A DNA stretch of 64,000 bases from Nocardia elegans NBRC 108235 (GCF_001612845.1 NZ_BDBF01000045.1:1-64000); one strand, 5' to 3'; shown: positions 34,538 through 43,604, counted from the stretch's first letter. Program-made: numbers and translations. The notes: generated by a model from the letters alone, not told the origin.

Positions 34538-34681
34538 AGGTACAACCTTCCGCGGATTCCGCCAGGCAGGCGGGACCGCAACATCGAGATCCAGTGCCTG
34601 TCAACCCTAGCAAGCAGGGGCAGGCGGGTGTGGTTCGCGTCTCTGTAACCGACGGTACCGTACAACTGGTCGGGTGACCGG

Positions 34682-36343
34682 TTATGTGATCTGGTATTCC
34701 ACCAGTGCCCGGCGCAGCAGCTTGCCGGTGGCGTTGCGCGGCAGATCGTCGAGGAACACCACGTCACGCGGCACTTTGTAGCGGGCTAGGGTGCCCTTGA
34801 CGTAGGCCTTGATCTCGTCCGGATCCAGGGTCGCGCCGGGCTCGGGCACGACGAAGGCGCGCAGGCGTTTGCCGAATTCCACGTCGTCCACGCCGACCAC
34901 CGCGGCGTCGAAGATGTCCGCCCGCTCCAGCAGCAGGTTCTCGACCTCCTGTGGGAAGACGTTCTCGCCGCCCGAGACGATCATGTCGTCGTCGCGGCCG
35001 TCGACGAACAGCAGCCCGTGCTCGTCGAAGTGGCCGACGTCGCCGGAGGACATGTAGCCGTCGATGATCTGCTTGTGCCGGCCGTCGGTATATCCGCCGA
35101 AGGGTGCGCCGGACCGAATGAATATGCGCCCCTTGACATTCGCGCCGTGCACACGCTTGCCGTTCTCGTCGAACAACGCCACCTCGCAGGTGACGGGCGC
35201 GCGGCCGGCGGTACCCGGGGCGAGGGCCAGATCGGCCGGCTGGGCCACCGTTGCCACCGCGCATTCGGTGGAGCCGTAGAGGTTGTAGAGCACCGGGCCG
35301 AACGCCTCGGTGGCGCGCACGGTCAACTCCGGGGACAGTGCCGATCCCGCCAGCACGATGGATCGCAGTGAGGACAGGTCGTATCGCTCGCGCACCGCCG
35401 GATCGAGTTCGACCATCCGATGCAGCATCGTCGGCACCGCGACCAGCAGATCGACCTCGTGTTCGGCGATCAGGGCCAGGGTCCGCTCGGCGTCGAAGCG
35501 GCGCATCATCACCGTCGTCGCGCCCAGCGCGGTGGCGATCAGCCAGGTGGCCTGGCCCGTGCTGTGGAAGATCGGCGAGACGATGAGCATCGTGCCCTGC
35601 GCCGGGAACGGGATCCGATCGGTGATCTGAGCCGAGGCGATCGGCGAAACCGCCTCCCGGGGAGCGCCTTTCGGCAGGCCGGTGGTGCCGCTGGTGAGGA
35701 TCACGAAGCCGCCCGGCTTGGCCGGCAGCGGCAGCTCGTTCGGTGGATGGGCCGCGATCAATTCCTCGATCGTTATTGCGCCCGTGGGCAATTCGGTGCC
35801 GTCGTCGACCCAGGTGATGACCCGCGGCAACTCCGGCGGCAGCGCGTCGAGCAGGCCGACGAATTCACTGTCGTGCAGCACCACCTTCACGTGCTCGCGC
35901 TCGCAGACCTGCGCGAACTGAGGTTTCGCGAAGCCGGTGTTCATCAGTGCCAGCCGCGCCCCGGCCTTCCCGGCGGCCGCCATCGCCAGCAGCAGTCCGC
36001 GATGATCGCGCGCGAGAATGCCGATCACCGTTCCGGGTTCGACGCCGAGCGATTGCAGGCCGCGGGCCAGCCGGGTGGAATTGTCGTCGAGTTCGCGGAA
36101 GGTCATACTTCCGTGCTCGTCGACCAGCGCGGGCCGTTGCGGCCACATCCGCGCGGCATGCCGGACCATCGTCGCCTGCGGCCCGAGCCGGCGCCCCTCC
36201 TTCGCCGACAACACCGTCTCACCCAGATTGCGTGGGTCGATCAAACCGCGCTCCCGCAGCACATTCAGCGCTCGCACCGCCTCGGTCACCTCGACCGCCT
36301 TGCGCTGCACCCCCTGCAGAATCGACCCGATACCGACGCCCAC
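34682..36343 (-). CDS. Second fatty-acyl-CoA/AMP ligase, paralogue of the adjacent FadD
   Basis: The 553-residue ligase has the same motif set: FVILTSGTTGLPKGAPR, NLYGSTECAVATV, SGDVGHFDEHGLLFVDGRDDDMIVSGGENVFPQEVE and the terminal PRNATGKLLRRAL lysine motif. The two neighbours are clearly paralogous over their full length. GTG 36343 was chosen because GGAGGT lies 7 nt upstream; earlier in-frame starts precede it but lack a site. The 144-nt gap to the next gene contains the 10-bp palindrome acggtaccgt (34652-34661). The substrate is unknown. Confidence 0.88.
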   Translation of the reverse strand: MGVGIGSILQGVQRKAVEVTEAVRALNVLRERGLIDPRNLGETVLSAKEGRRLGPQATMVRHAARMWPQRPALVDEHGSMTFRELDDNSTRLARGLQSLGVEPGTVIGILARDHRGLLLAMAAAGKAGARLALMNTGFAKPQFAQVCEREHVKVVLHDSEFVGLLDALPPELPRVITWVDDGTELPTGAITIEELIAAHPPNELPLPAKPGGFVILTSGTTGLPKGAPREAVSPIASAQITDRIPFPAQGTMLIVSPIFHSTGQATWLIATALGATTVMMRRFDAERTLALIAEHEVDLLVAVPTMLHRMVELDPAVRERYDLSSLRSIVLAGSALSPELTVRATEAFGPVLYNLYGSTECAVATVAQPADLALAPGTAGRAPVTCEVALFDENGKRVHGANVKGRIFIRSGAPFGGYTDGRHKQIIDGYMSSGDVGHFDEHGLLFVDGRDDDMIVSGGENVFPQEVENLLLERADIFDAAVVGVDDVEFGKRLRAFVVPEPGATLDPDEIKAYVKGTLARYKVPRDVVFLDDLPRNATGKLLRRALVEYQIT

Positions 36344-36536
36344 GGCAACCACCTCCACACGACCCGATCGCGTGCTGGGGACGGTAGCAGCCGCAAGTGT
36401 GACTTGGTACACACTTCCGGTCAACGAATTGGCCTCGAATGTGGGCCGGATGGCCATGGCGAGCGGGTACGCCTGTTGCCGAATCGTTCACCGCCGGCTC
36501 GGCCGATCGGTAGCCAGGGGTTCGCCGGAAGTGGTT

Positions 36537-36893
36537 ATGTCGAGGATGTCCTCGCGCTACCCCCTCTTCTACGACCAGCTCGGCTGCGGCAATTCCGATC
36601 GGCCGAGCGATACCTCGCTGTGGACCGTGGACCGGTTCGTCGCGGAACTCGTGGCCGTGCGCGCGGCGCTGGGCTTGGAGCGCGTCCATCTGCTCGGCAA
36701 TTCGTGGGGCGGGATGCTTGCCCTGCAGTACACGCTCGACCGGCGGCCGGCGCCGGAAAGTCTGGGCTCGCGAATGGTGACCATCGAGGACGCCTCGCAC
36801 CTGTGCTTCGCCGAGCAGTGGGACACGTTCCACGCCGAGCTGACCGACTTCCTCGCCGAGGTGGACGGCAGGCCGGCCCAGCCGACGGCCTGA
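36537..36893 (+). pseudogene. Decayed proline iminopeptidase / alpha-beta hydrolase
   Basis: About 118 codons keep two separate pieces of a proline iminopeptidase-like hydrolase. The first is YDQLGCGNSDRPSDTSLWTVDRFVAELVAVRAALGLERVHLLGNSWGGMLALQY, including the GNSWGG nucleophile elbow. It then jumps after about ten residues to the C-terminal piece MVTIEDASHLCFAEQWDTFHAELTDFLAEV with the catalytic His. The N-terminal part with the family's HGGPG motif and the lid/Asp region are missing. It has no good ribosome binding site. The N-terminal and internal deletions mean an inactive remnant. Confidence 0.75.
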
Positions 36894-37028
36894 ATCGACC
36901 TCGGTCCTTCGCTCGGGTGACCTCCAGCGCCTCGAACGGGACCTACGGCACGGGATCGGGAACCGTCAGCGCCCTACCGTCGAAGGTGTACATCGAGGAG
37001 CGGCAGTGCCGCAAGGGAGGATGACACC

Positions 37029-37124
37029 ATGAACTGGCCGACCGCCGCAGTCCTGATCGCTCTCCTCTTCACGATCATGGTCATCGTGACGACCTACCTG
37101 ACCGGCCGCTTCTCCAAGCGGTAA
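37029..37124 (+). CDS. 31-residue single-span membrane protein
   Basis: A short ORF encodes MNWPTAAVLIALLFTIM, then VIVTTYLTGRFSKR. That is one 20-residue hydrophobic helix followed by a basic cytoplasmic-type end (RFSKR). GGGAGG 8 nt before the ATG is one of the best ribosome binding sites in the window, and a terminator hairpin with TTTT follows at 37168-37200. Those two signals support real expression despite the small size. It lies between the hydrolase remnant and the convergent fadE23. Its function is unknown. Confidence 0.6.
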   Translation: MNWPTAAVLIALLFTIMVIVTTYLTGRFSKR

Positions 37125-37167
37125 CCGGAACCGGCCGTCGGTCGATCCGGTGTAGGGCCGATCGGTG

Positions 37168-37200
37168 AACCGGTGCGAGTCGGACCCGCACCGGTTTTCC
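37168..37200 (+). terminator. Terminator after the 31-residue ORF
   Basis: The 10-bp stem aaccggtgcg (37168-37177) pairs with 37187-37196 and runs into ttttcc. It serves the rightward small ORF and may also act on the convergent fadE23, which ends 14 nt further on. Confidence 0.75.
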
Positions 37201-37213
37201 GTTGTCCCGCAAC

Positions 37214-38452
37214 CTACTTCAGCTGCGCGCTGCTCAGCTCGAGCACGCGCCGCGCCACGATCAGCTGCTGAATCTGCTGGGTGCCTTCGAAGATGTCGAG
37301 AATCTTCGAGTCACGGCTCCACTTCTCCAGCAGCGTGCGCTGGGAGTAGCCCACCGCGCCGGCCAGTTCGACGGCCTTCAGGGTCACGTCGGTGCCCATG
37401 CGCCCGGCCTTGGCCTTGGACATGGAGGCTTCGAGGGAGTTGGGCTTCTTGTTGTCGGCCATCCACGCCGCGCGCAGGGCGAGCAGGTAGGCGGCCTCCC
37501 AATCCGATTCCATGCGAAGGAATTCCGCGGCGGCGGCGGACTGGTTGTTGGCGGGGATGTCGTAGGAGATCTCCACGCCGGACTCCTCGAGGATGGTGCG
37601 CAGTTCCTCGAGCGCGGCGCGGCCGACACCGATGGCCATCGCGGCCACCAGCGGGCGGGTGTTGTCGAAGGTCTGCATGACCCCGGCAAAACCCTTTTCC
37701 ACGTTGACTTCCGGGCTGCCGAGGATGTTGTCGGCCGGAATGCGGCAGTCCTCGAGGCGCAGTTCGGCGGTGTCGGAGGCCTTGATGCCGAGCTTGTGCT
37801 CGAGGCGAGCGACGGTGAGGCCCTTGGCATCTCGCGGCACCACGAACGACTTGATCGCCGCGCGGCCCTTGGACTTGTCCACCGAGGCCCACACCACGAT
37901 GTGGGTGGCGCGCGAGCCGGCGGTCACGAAGATCTTGGTGCCGTTGAGGACCCACTCGTCACCGTCGAGCACCGCGGTGGTCGAGACGGCGGCGGAGTCC
38001 GAACCGAAGGACGGTTCGGTGATGGCCATCGCCGCCCACACCTTGCCGAAGCGCTCCAGCTGCTCGTCGGTGGCGACCGCGGCGATCGCGGCGTTGCCCA
38101 GTCCCTGGTAGGGGATCGACAGCATCAAACCGACGTCGCCCCAGCAGGTTTCGAGCGCATTCAGCAGAGCGGACATGTTGCCGCCGTTACTGTTGCCGAG
38201 CAGTTCGGTGGAGTGGCTGTCGGCGGCCTCCTCACCGGACTTGGCCTTGCGCCCGCCGGTGGCGCCGGAGATGTCCTGGGTGCCGGAGTCGGCCAGGCCC
38301 TCCACCATGGCGGCCATGGTGTCGAGCTCCACCGGGTATTCGTGCTCGGCCAGGTCGTACTTGCGCGAGATGGGGCGGAAGATCTCGGCGGCGACCTGGT
38401 GGGCCTGGTTGGCGCTGGCCCGCAGCTTCTTGGGGAGTTCGAGATTGATCAT
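37214..38452 (-). CDS. fadE23: Acyl-CoA dehydrogenase FadE23-like
   Basis: The 412-residue flavoprotein dehydrogenates acyl-CoA esters. Family features are the FAD/substrate loop AMAITEPSFGSDSAAVSTTA, YSQRTLLEKWSRDSKILDIFEGTQQIQ at the C-terminus with the expected catalytic glutamate E389 in FEGT, and a helical C-terminal domain. It pairs with the upstream FadE24-like gene (45 nt gap, same direction). This recalls the M. tuberculosis fadE24-fadE23 pair, which may form a heteromeric enzyme. GGAG 9 nt before ATG 38452 supports the start. Confidence 0.85.
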   Translation of the reverse strand: MINLELPKKLRASANQAHQVAAEIFRPISRKYDLAEHEYPVELDTMAAMVEGLADSGTQDISGATGGRKAKSGEEAADSHSTELLGNSNGGNMSALLNALETCWGDVGLMLSIPYQGLGNAAIAAVATDEQLERFGKVWAAMAITEPSFGSDSAAVSTTAVLDGDEWVLNGTKIFVTAGSRATHIVVWASVDKSKGRAAIKSFVVPRDAKGLTVARLEHKLGIKASDTAELRLEDCRIPADNILGSPEVNVEKGFAGVMQTFDNTRPLVAAMAIGVGRAALEELRTILEESGVEISYDIPANNQSAAAAEFLRMESDWEAAYLLALRAAWMADNKKPNSLEASMSKAKAGRMGTDVTLKAVELAGAVGYSQRTLLEKWSRDSKILDIFEGTQQIQQLIVARRVLELSSAQLK

Positions 38453-38497
38453 CGGAATGTCTCCATCAATACGGTTCAGGGGTCGAGGAGACCCGGA

Positions 38498-39883
38498 TCA
38501 GATCAGGACCACACCTTCGGCGACGCCGATCGCCCGCAGATCGCGGTACCAGCGCTCGACCGGGTGTTCCTTGGTGTAGCCGTGGCCGCCGAGCAACTGC
38601 ACGCCGTCCAGGCCGATCTGCATGCCCTTGTCGGTGGCGAACTTGCGGGCCAGCGCCGCCTCCCGGGAGAAGGACAGCCCCTGCTCCGCGCGTGACGCAC
38701 CCCGCAGAGTCACGAGCCGCAGGCCGTCGAGTTCGATGGCGATATTGGCGACCATGAACGCCACCGCCTGCCGGTGCGCGATCGGCTCGCCGAAGGCCTC
38801 GCGCTCCTTCACGTACGGCTTGACGTAGTCCAGCACGGCCTGGCCGGTGCCGACCGCGAGCGACGCCCAGCCCAGGCGGGCCAGTCGCACCGCGTCGGCG
38901 TATTCCTCGGCGCGCTGGGCGGCGTCGCCGTCACCCAGGATGGCCTCGGCCGGAACCGCGACGTTGTCCAGGATCAGCCGGCCCAGACCGGCGGCGCGCA
39001 GGCCCATACTCGGATCGGCCTCGATCACCACACCCGGCGTATCCGATTCGACGATGAAAAGCGCGGGGCGGCCGTCGATTTCGGCGCCCACGATGAACAG
39101 CTCGGCGTCGGCGGCGGCGGGAACCAGGCTCTTGACACCGTTGATCCGGTAGCCGCTGGGGGAGCGGGTGGCCTTGGTCTGCAGCGCGAACGGGTCGAAC
39201 AGTGCCCGCGGCTCGCTGATTACGACCGAGGCCTGCGGAACGTTCTCACCCGTGAAGGCGCCCAGGTAGGTCTGCTGCTGTGCGTCCGAACCCCACTGCG
39301 ACAGCGCGACGGCCACACCCGACGGGGCCAGAATCGGCAGCGCCAGGCCCATATCTCCGTGCGCGAGCGCCTCCGCGACCAGCGAGTTGGTGACCGCGCC
39401 GCGCTCGGTGGCCGCACCCTCGAGCTCCTCGGGCACGTTGATCAGCGTGATGCCCAGTTCGGCGGCGCGCTCGAGCAGGTCCTTGGGCGCCTGGGCCGCG
39501 CCGTCGGCCTCGTAGGCCGCCGGACGCAGGATCTCCGCGGCGAATTCGCGCACCGTCTCGACGATCATCTGCTGCTCGTCGGTGGGGGTGAGGTCGAAGT
39601 AGTCCTTGCTGCGGGACTCGTTGGCGGGCAAGCGCTTCGGTTTACCGCCACCGGATACCTTGCCGAATGCGCGGGTCGCTGCGCCGAGCGTGCGGAAGCC
39701 GGTCTTGGTGCCCTCGTAGGTCAGCCGTTCGATGGGCTTGCGCAGGTTGTACTTCTCGGCCAGTTCGGAACCGGTAATGGTCGTCATGACCCGCATGGCC
39801 GCGCCCATCCAGTCGCGCTTGACCGGGTTGAGGCCGACGGCGGAATCCGGACGTCGCTCCGTTGCGGTGTCTCGAGTGCTCAT
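38498..39883 (-). CDS. fadE24: Acyl-CoA dehydrogenase FadE24-like
   Basis: The 461-residue acyl-CoA dehydrogenase has an N-terminal extension of about 90 residues (KRDWMGAAMRVMTTITGSELAEKYNLRKP) before the dehydrogenase fold. Core motifs are YFDLTPTDEQQMIVETVREFAAEILRP, VVISEPRALFDPFALQTKA and the C-terminal GGHGYTKEHPVERWYRDLRAIGVAEGVV with a glutamate (E456) at the catalytic-base position. The N-terminal extension and the partner gene match mycobacterial FadE24. ATG 39883 was taken; GTG 39889 is an alternative. Two tandem palindromic operators lie 49-85 nt upstream, so the pair is probably repressed until an acyl-CoA or fatty acid appears. Confidence 0.85.
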   Translation of the reverse strand: MSTRDTATERRPDSAVGLNPVKRDWMGAAMRVMTTITGSELAEKYNLRKPIERLTYEGTKTGFRTLGAATRAFGKVSGGGKPKRLPANESRSKDYFDLTPTDEQQMIVETVREFAAEILRPAAYEADGAAQAPKDLLERAAELGITLINVPEELEGAATERGAVTNSLVAEALAHGDMGLALPILAPSGVAVALSQWGSDAQQQTYLGAFTGENVPQASVVISEPRALFDPFALQTKATRSPSGYRINGVKSLVPAAADAELFIVGAEIDGRPALFIVESDTPGVVIEADPSMGLRAAGLGRLILDNVAVPAEAILGDGDAAQRAEEYADAVRLARLGWASLAVGTGQAVLDYVKPYVKEREAFGEPIAHRQAVAFMVANIAIELDGLRLVTLRGASRAEQGLSFSREAALARKFATDKGMQIGLDGVQLLGGHGYTKEHPVERWYRDLRAIGVAEGVVLI

Positions 39884-39931
39884 AGTCACCAGTCTTCTCG
39901 GGTATGGGTTTCGGGTGATCGGTCCCAGGAT

Positions 39932-39968
39932 CTTACTTGCGAGTAAGTCTATCTTACTCCAGAGTAAG
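39932..39968. promoter_or_regulatory. Double operator CTTACT-N4-AGTAAG upstream of fadE24
   Basis: Two copies of a perfect 6+6 inverted repeat with 4-bp spacers lie at 39932-39947 (spacer tgcg) and 39953-39968 (spacer ccag). They are offset by exactly 21 bp, two helical turns, so two dimers would bind the same face. They lie 49-85 nt upstream of the leftward fadE24 start. The arrangement is typical of a TetR-family acyl-responsive repressor; none is encoded in the window. Confidence 0.75.
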
Positions 39969-40003
39969 TAGGCAGTCGAGTGCCGATCGGTCTGTATCGA
40001 ATC

Positions 40004-40798
40004 TCATACCCCGGCGATGTCGCGACGATCGAAAATCGGCAGCGAGGCCACCACGAAGACAGCCGCGGCCACCACGAGCCACAGATAGCCCGGCCGCAGG
40101 CCCGCGCCCATCGGGCCGTCGGACAGCGCCTGTTCGAACGGCGACCACCGGCCCCACGGGCGCACCGCGTCGACGATCTTCGACGCCGCGTACAGCACGT
40201 AGGCGGCCACCGCGGCCACGCTCGCGACCGCGACCGCGACCAGGCGGCGACCCGAAGCGGCGCCGACGGCCAAGGCCAGCCCGCCGAACGGCGCGGCCAG
40301 CGCGACCATGGCGATCGATCCCGTCGCCGCGGCCCCGACGCCGATATGCATCCCGAATATCGCCGAGAACACGACAACGGAGGCGAACAGCACGGTGCCG
40401 AGCACCACCAGGCCGGTGAGCAGTACCGCGACCTGTTCCTGTACGAGCCGCACCGGCGTCACCCGCGTCACCAGCAACACCTCGAGGGTCCCGGACTCCT
40501 CCTCCCCGGCGATCGCGCGGGCGCCGCGCGAGACCGAGAAGACCAGGAACAGGATGGGCAGCATGATGCTGTAGAGCTCGGTGTTGAGAAAGCCTGTGCC
40601 GGTGAGGAAGTCCTCGATCCCGAGCAGCTTCCGCAATGCCGGCGGGTAGTTGTCGACCATCTGCCGGAGCCCGGGGATGTTCGATATCGACGGCCACAGT
40701 GCCGATTCCAGCAGTACCAGCGCGACGATCCCGAGGCTCCAGCCGATCAACCCGCGCCGTTGGTCACGCAGGCATTTGACGAACACCGTGCTGAACAT
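40004..40798 (-). CDS. ABC-2 type transporter permease
   Basis: The 264-residue membrane protein has about six hydrophobic segments, beginning FVKCLRDQRRGLIGWSLGIVALVLL. It has the ABC-2 pattern GARAIAGEEESGTLEVLLVTRVTPVRLVQEQ on the cytoplasmic side. It forms the membrane pore of an export system with the ATPase encoded directly upstream; its start overlaps that gene's stop by one base (TGATG). The cargo is unknown; a drug or lipid is possible. Confidence 0.85.
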   Translation of the reverse strand: MFSTVFVKCLRDQRRGLIGWSLGIVALVLLESALWPSISNIPGLRQMVDNYPPALRKLLGIEDFLTGTGFLNTELYSIMLPILFLVFSVSRGARAIAGEEESGTLEVLLVTRVTPVRLVQEQVAVLLTGLVVLGTVLFASVVVFSAIFGMHIGVGAAATGSIAMVALAAPFGGLALAVGAASGRRLVAVAVASVAAVAAYVLYAASKIVDAVRPWGRWSPFEQALSDGPMGAGLRPGYLWLVVAAAVFVVASLPIFDRRDIAGV

Positions 40799-41691
40799 CA
40801 GCTGTCCTGTCCGTAGTAGGTGAGGAAGACCTGTTCGAGATCGGGTTCGTGGCTGATCACGTCGACCACCCCGTAGGGTGCGACGAACTTCAGGAGTTCG
40901 GCCGTCGAGCCGTCCACCTCGACGTGCAGCACCGGCCCGGCGCCGCTGACCGATCGCACCCCGCCGACGGCGGCCAGCAGCTGCGGTTCCGGAGGTGTGG
41001 AGGCGAAGGTGAGGTCGAGTCGCCGCAGCGATTGCGCCGCCAGTGCCGCGACCGACCGGACTTCGACCAACCGGCCCCGCCGCAGAATCGCCACCGTGTC
41101 GGCGACCGCCTGCACCTCCGACAGCACGTGCGAGGACAGGAATACGGTGCGCCCGGCGTCGCGGGCCTCTCGCAACAGAGCCAGGAATTCTCGCTGGACC
41201 AGCGGATCCAGCCCCTGGGTCGGTTCGTCGAGCACGAGTACGTCCGGTTTGCCCATGAATGCCTGCACCAGCCCGACCTTCTGCCGATTGCCGTGCGACA
41301 TCGCCGAGATTCGAGCCGATGTATCCAGGTTCAGGCGTTCGGCCAATTCGCGCGGAACCGCCGGATCGACGTCGCCGCGCAGCCGGGCCAGGTAGGTCAG
41401 ATACCGCTCGGCGGTGAGATCCGGATAGGCGACGAACTGGCCGGGGAGATAGCCGATATGGCGCTGGGCGGCCGATCGGTCACGTCCGACGTCCGCGCCC
41501 GCGACCGTCACCGAACCGCGGGTCGGCCGCATCAGGCCGACGAGTATCCGGACGGTCGTCGTCTTACCGGCCCCGTTGGGTCCCAGGTATCCGAAAATCA
41601 CTCCCGCCGGAACCTCGAGGTCCAGGTCGAGCAGTGCCGGCGTGTGACCGTAGAACTTGGTCAGGCCGCGCATCGCGAGCATCGGTGGCAT
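40798..41691 (-). CDS. ABC transporter ATP-binding protein
   Basis: The 297-residue ATPase has Walker A GPNGAGKT (about residue 37), the signature region MSHGNRQKVGLVQAF in place of LSGGQ, Walker B VLVLDEPTQGLDP, and the switch histidine in FLSSHVLSEVQAVADT. The variant signature with HGNRQK is common in drug-export ATPases of the DrrA/CcmA type. A C-terminal domain of about 70 residues follows. It is coupled to the permease by a 1-nt overlap and together they make an exporter. Confidence 0.88.
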   Translation of the reverse strand: MPPMLAMRGLTKFYGHTPALLDLDLEVPAGVIFGYLGPNGAGKTTTVRILVGLMRPTRGSVTVAGADVGRDRSAAQRHIGYLPGQFVAYPDLTAERYLTYLARLRGDVDPAVPRELAERLNLDTSARISAMSHGNRQKVGLVQAFMGKPDVLVLDEPTQGLDPLVQREFLALLREARDAGRTVFLSSHVLSEVQAVADTVAILRRGRLVEVRSVAALAAQSLRRLDLTFASTPPEPQLLAAVGGVRSVSGAGPVLHVEVDGSTAELLKFVAPYGVVDVISHEPDLEQVFLTYYGQDS

Positions 41692-41807
41692 GGTCCCAGA
41701 CTGCGCGGCCGGGGCCGGGCAGAGCAGAGCCCTGCGAACCCGTGGGGACTGACTTATGTCACCGGCGGCCTGCTGATGTCATAGCGGCCTGTCGCCGGGC
41801 CGGTATC

Positions 41808-42593
41808 TCAGCCGCGCAGGGCGCTCAGCACCGAGTCGTGCAGCAGCCCGTTGGTCGCGACCGCGCTGCCGTGATGCGGTCCGGGGGTTCCGTCCAGGGC
41901 GGTGAAGCGGCCGCCGGCCTCGCGCACGAGCACATCGAGCGGCGCGAGGTCCCACAGCGAGACCTCCGGTTCGGTGGCGATATCGAGCGCGCCCTCGGCG
42001 AGCAGGCAGTAGCCGAAGAAGTCGCCGTAGCCGCGGGTGCGCCACACCTGATCGGTCAGGTCGATCAACTGCTCACGCAGCCCCAGGTCTCGCCAGCCGG
42101 ACAGGCTGGAGATCGCGAGACTGGCCGAATTCAGCCCGCCGACCTCGGAGACCGTGATCGGCTTCGGCTCCCCGTCCTCGAAACGGGTCCACGCGCCGGA
42201 ACCCGTTGCGGCCCACCAGCGTCGGCTCAACGCGGGCGCGCTGACGACGCCGACGACCGGAACGCCGTCCTGCAACAGCGCGATCAGACTGGCCCACACC
42301 GGAACTCCGCGCACGAAGTTCTTGGTGCCGTCGATCGGATCGATCACCCACTGCCGTCCGATGAACTCGGCCTCACCGCCGAACTCCTCACCGAGCACGG
42401 CATCGTGCGGACGCCGCTCGATGAGAATTTCGCGCAGCGACCGCTCCACCGCCAGATCCGCGTCCGAGACCGGGGTCAGATCCGGTTTGCTGTTCACCTT
42501 CAGGTCCAGGGCGCCGAAACGATCACGGGTAATCGCATCGGCCGCATCGGCCAACAGCAGGGCAAGGTCGAGATCGCCGGCATGATCGGTCAC
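41808..42593 (-). CDS. hisN: Histidinol-phosphatase of the inositol monophosphatase family
   Basis: The 261-residue Mg-dependent phosphatase has the three family motifs: GEEFGG, WVIDPIDGTKNFVRG and WDLAPLDVLVREAGG. Length and position beside fadE24/fadE23 match M. tuberculosis Rv3137, characterised as histidinol-phosphate phosphatase HisN, the penultimate step of histidine synthesis. GTG 42593 was chosen for length and the family N-terminus; an ATG at 42629 is in frame but has no ribosome binding site. Inositol-phosphate activity cannot be excluded. Confidence 0.82.
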   Translation of the reverse strand: MTDHAGDLDLALLLADAADAITRDRFGALDLKVNSKPDLTPVSDADLAVERSLREILIERRPHDAVLGEEFGGEAEFIGRQWVIDPIDGTKNFVRGVPVWASLIALLQDGVPVVGVVSAPALSRRWWAATGSGAWTRFEDGEPKPITVSEVGGLNSASLAISSLSGWRDLGLREQLIDLTDQVWRTRGYGDFFGYCLLAEGALDIATEPEVSLWDLAPLDVLVREAGGRFTALDGTPGPHHGSAVATNGLLHDSVLSALRG

Positions 42594-42652
42594 ACGGCCA
42601 CCGTAATGGGCGCACCCGATCGGAGCCATTCGCGGTCTCGCGGCGGCACGCG

Positions 42653-43459
42653 CTACTGCTGCGGATTCCAGACCGCGGGCCAGTCCTTACCGCGGAAGGC
42701 CGCATCGATACCGCCGTCGCAGAAGATCACCGAGCCCACGAAGAAACCGGCCTTGTCCGACAGCAGGAAGGCCGCGAGGTCGGCGATCTCCTCCGGGCGA
42801 CCGGGCCGCCCGATCGGGGTCATGGCGAGGAACTGCTTCATGCCCTCCCCGGTGAGCGCGTCCTTGCTGCCCTCCTGGGTCATCGGGGTGTCGATGATGC
42901 CGGGCGCGATGGCATTGAGGCGGATGCCGTCGGCGATGTACTCCGCCGATTTGGTCCGGGCGTACCAGGCCAGGGCCGCTTTCGTCGCCGGGTAGGCCTG
43001 GATCGCGCCCAAGTCGCCGAACGATTCGGCGATGCCGCGGGCGCGTTCCTCGTCGCCGGCCAGGCAGGCGTCGGCCAGTTCCACCGGCCAGAGTGGTTGT
43101 GTCGTCGTGGAATTCGACGACACCAGCACCACCGAGGCGTTGCCGGACTCGCGCAGCAGCGGCCGCAGCCCCTCCAGCAGCGCGATCGCGCCGAAGTAGT
43201 TCACCGACACCACGAGCCCACCGGGCCGCCCGGTCGCGGCGGCGACACCGGCGAAAGGCAGGAATCCGTCCAGCCGGCCCTCACCGATCCGGGAGACCTC
43301 GGCGACCGCGTGCGCTCGTCCCTCGTCGGTGCCCAGGTCGGCGGTCACCTCGGCGTCGCGCAGATCGACCCCGATGACCCGGTGCCCTTCCTTCTCCAGG
43401 TGGGCGGCGACGGCCGCCCCGATCCCCGACGCGCTCCCGGTTACGGCGATGGTCCCCAT
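42653..43459 (-). CDS. Short-chain dehydrogenase/reductase
   Basis: The 268-residue SDR has the NAD(P) fingerprint TGSASGIG (residues 7-14), the VSVNYFGAIALLE helix, the catalytic triad serine in VLVSSNSTTT with YPATK as the YxxxK element, and LNAIAPGIIDTPMT. It resembles 3-alpha-hydroxysteroid dehydrogenase-like SDRs with a long insert before the tyrosine (DACLAGDEERARGIAESFGD). GGAGGG sits directly before ATG 43459. The substrate is unknown; hydroxysteroid or other alcohol is possible. Confidence 0.85.
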   Translation of the reverse strand: MGTIAVTGSASGIGAAVAAHLEKEGHRVIGVDLRDAEVTADLGTDEGRAHAVAEVSRIGEGRLDGFLPFAGVAAATGRPGGLVVSVNYFGAIALLEGLRPLLRESGNASVVLVSSNSTTTQPLWPVELADACLAGDEERARGIAESFGDLGAIQAYPATKAALAWYARTKSAEYIADGIRLNAIAPGIIDTPMTQEGSKDALTGEGMKQFLAMTPIGRPGRPEEIADLAAFLLSDKAGFFVGSVIFCDGGIDAAFRGKDWPAVWNPQQ

Positions 43460-43604
43460 CGACCCTCCTGTTTCGGCTGGATGAAACCACGAATCAGATA
43501 TTCGAATCGAGGCTAGTTGTGGGCTGCCGTCGTGTGGAGGGTCGTTCCACTGAGCGGGCCTGGCCGAGCGTCTGTGACCGGCCCATGCCATCGCGAGTCG
43601 TTGT

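Noticed and set aside
34652..34661. 10-bp perfect palindrome acggtaccgt between the two fadD genes
   Set aside because: It resembles part of the 26-bp dyad but lacks the outer half-sites and spacing. It is short enough to be chance, so it is not annotated as an operator.
40798..41691. Non-canonical ABC signature SHGNRQK as a sign of inactivity
   Set aside because: This variant is common in active drug-export ATPases, and Walker A, Walker B and the switch histidine are intact.
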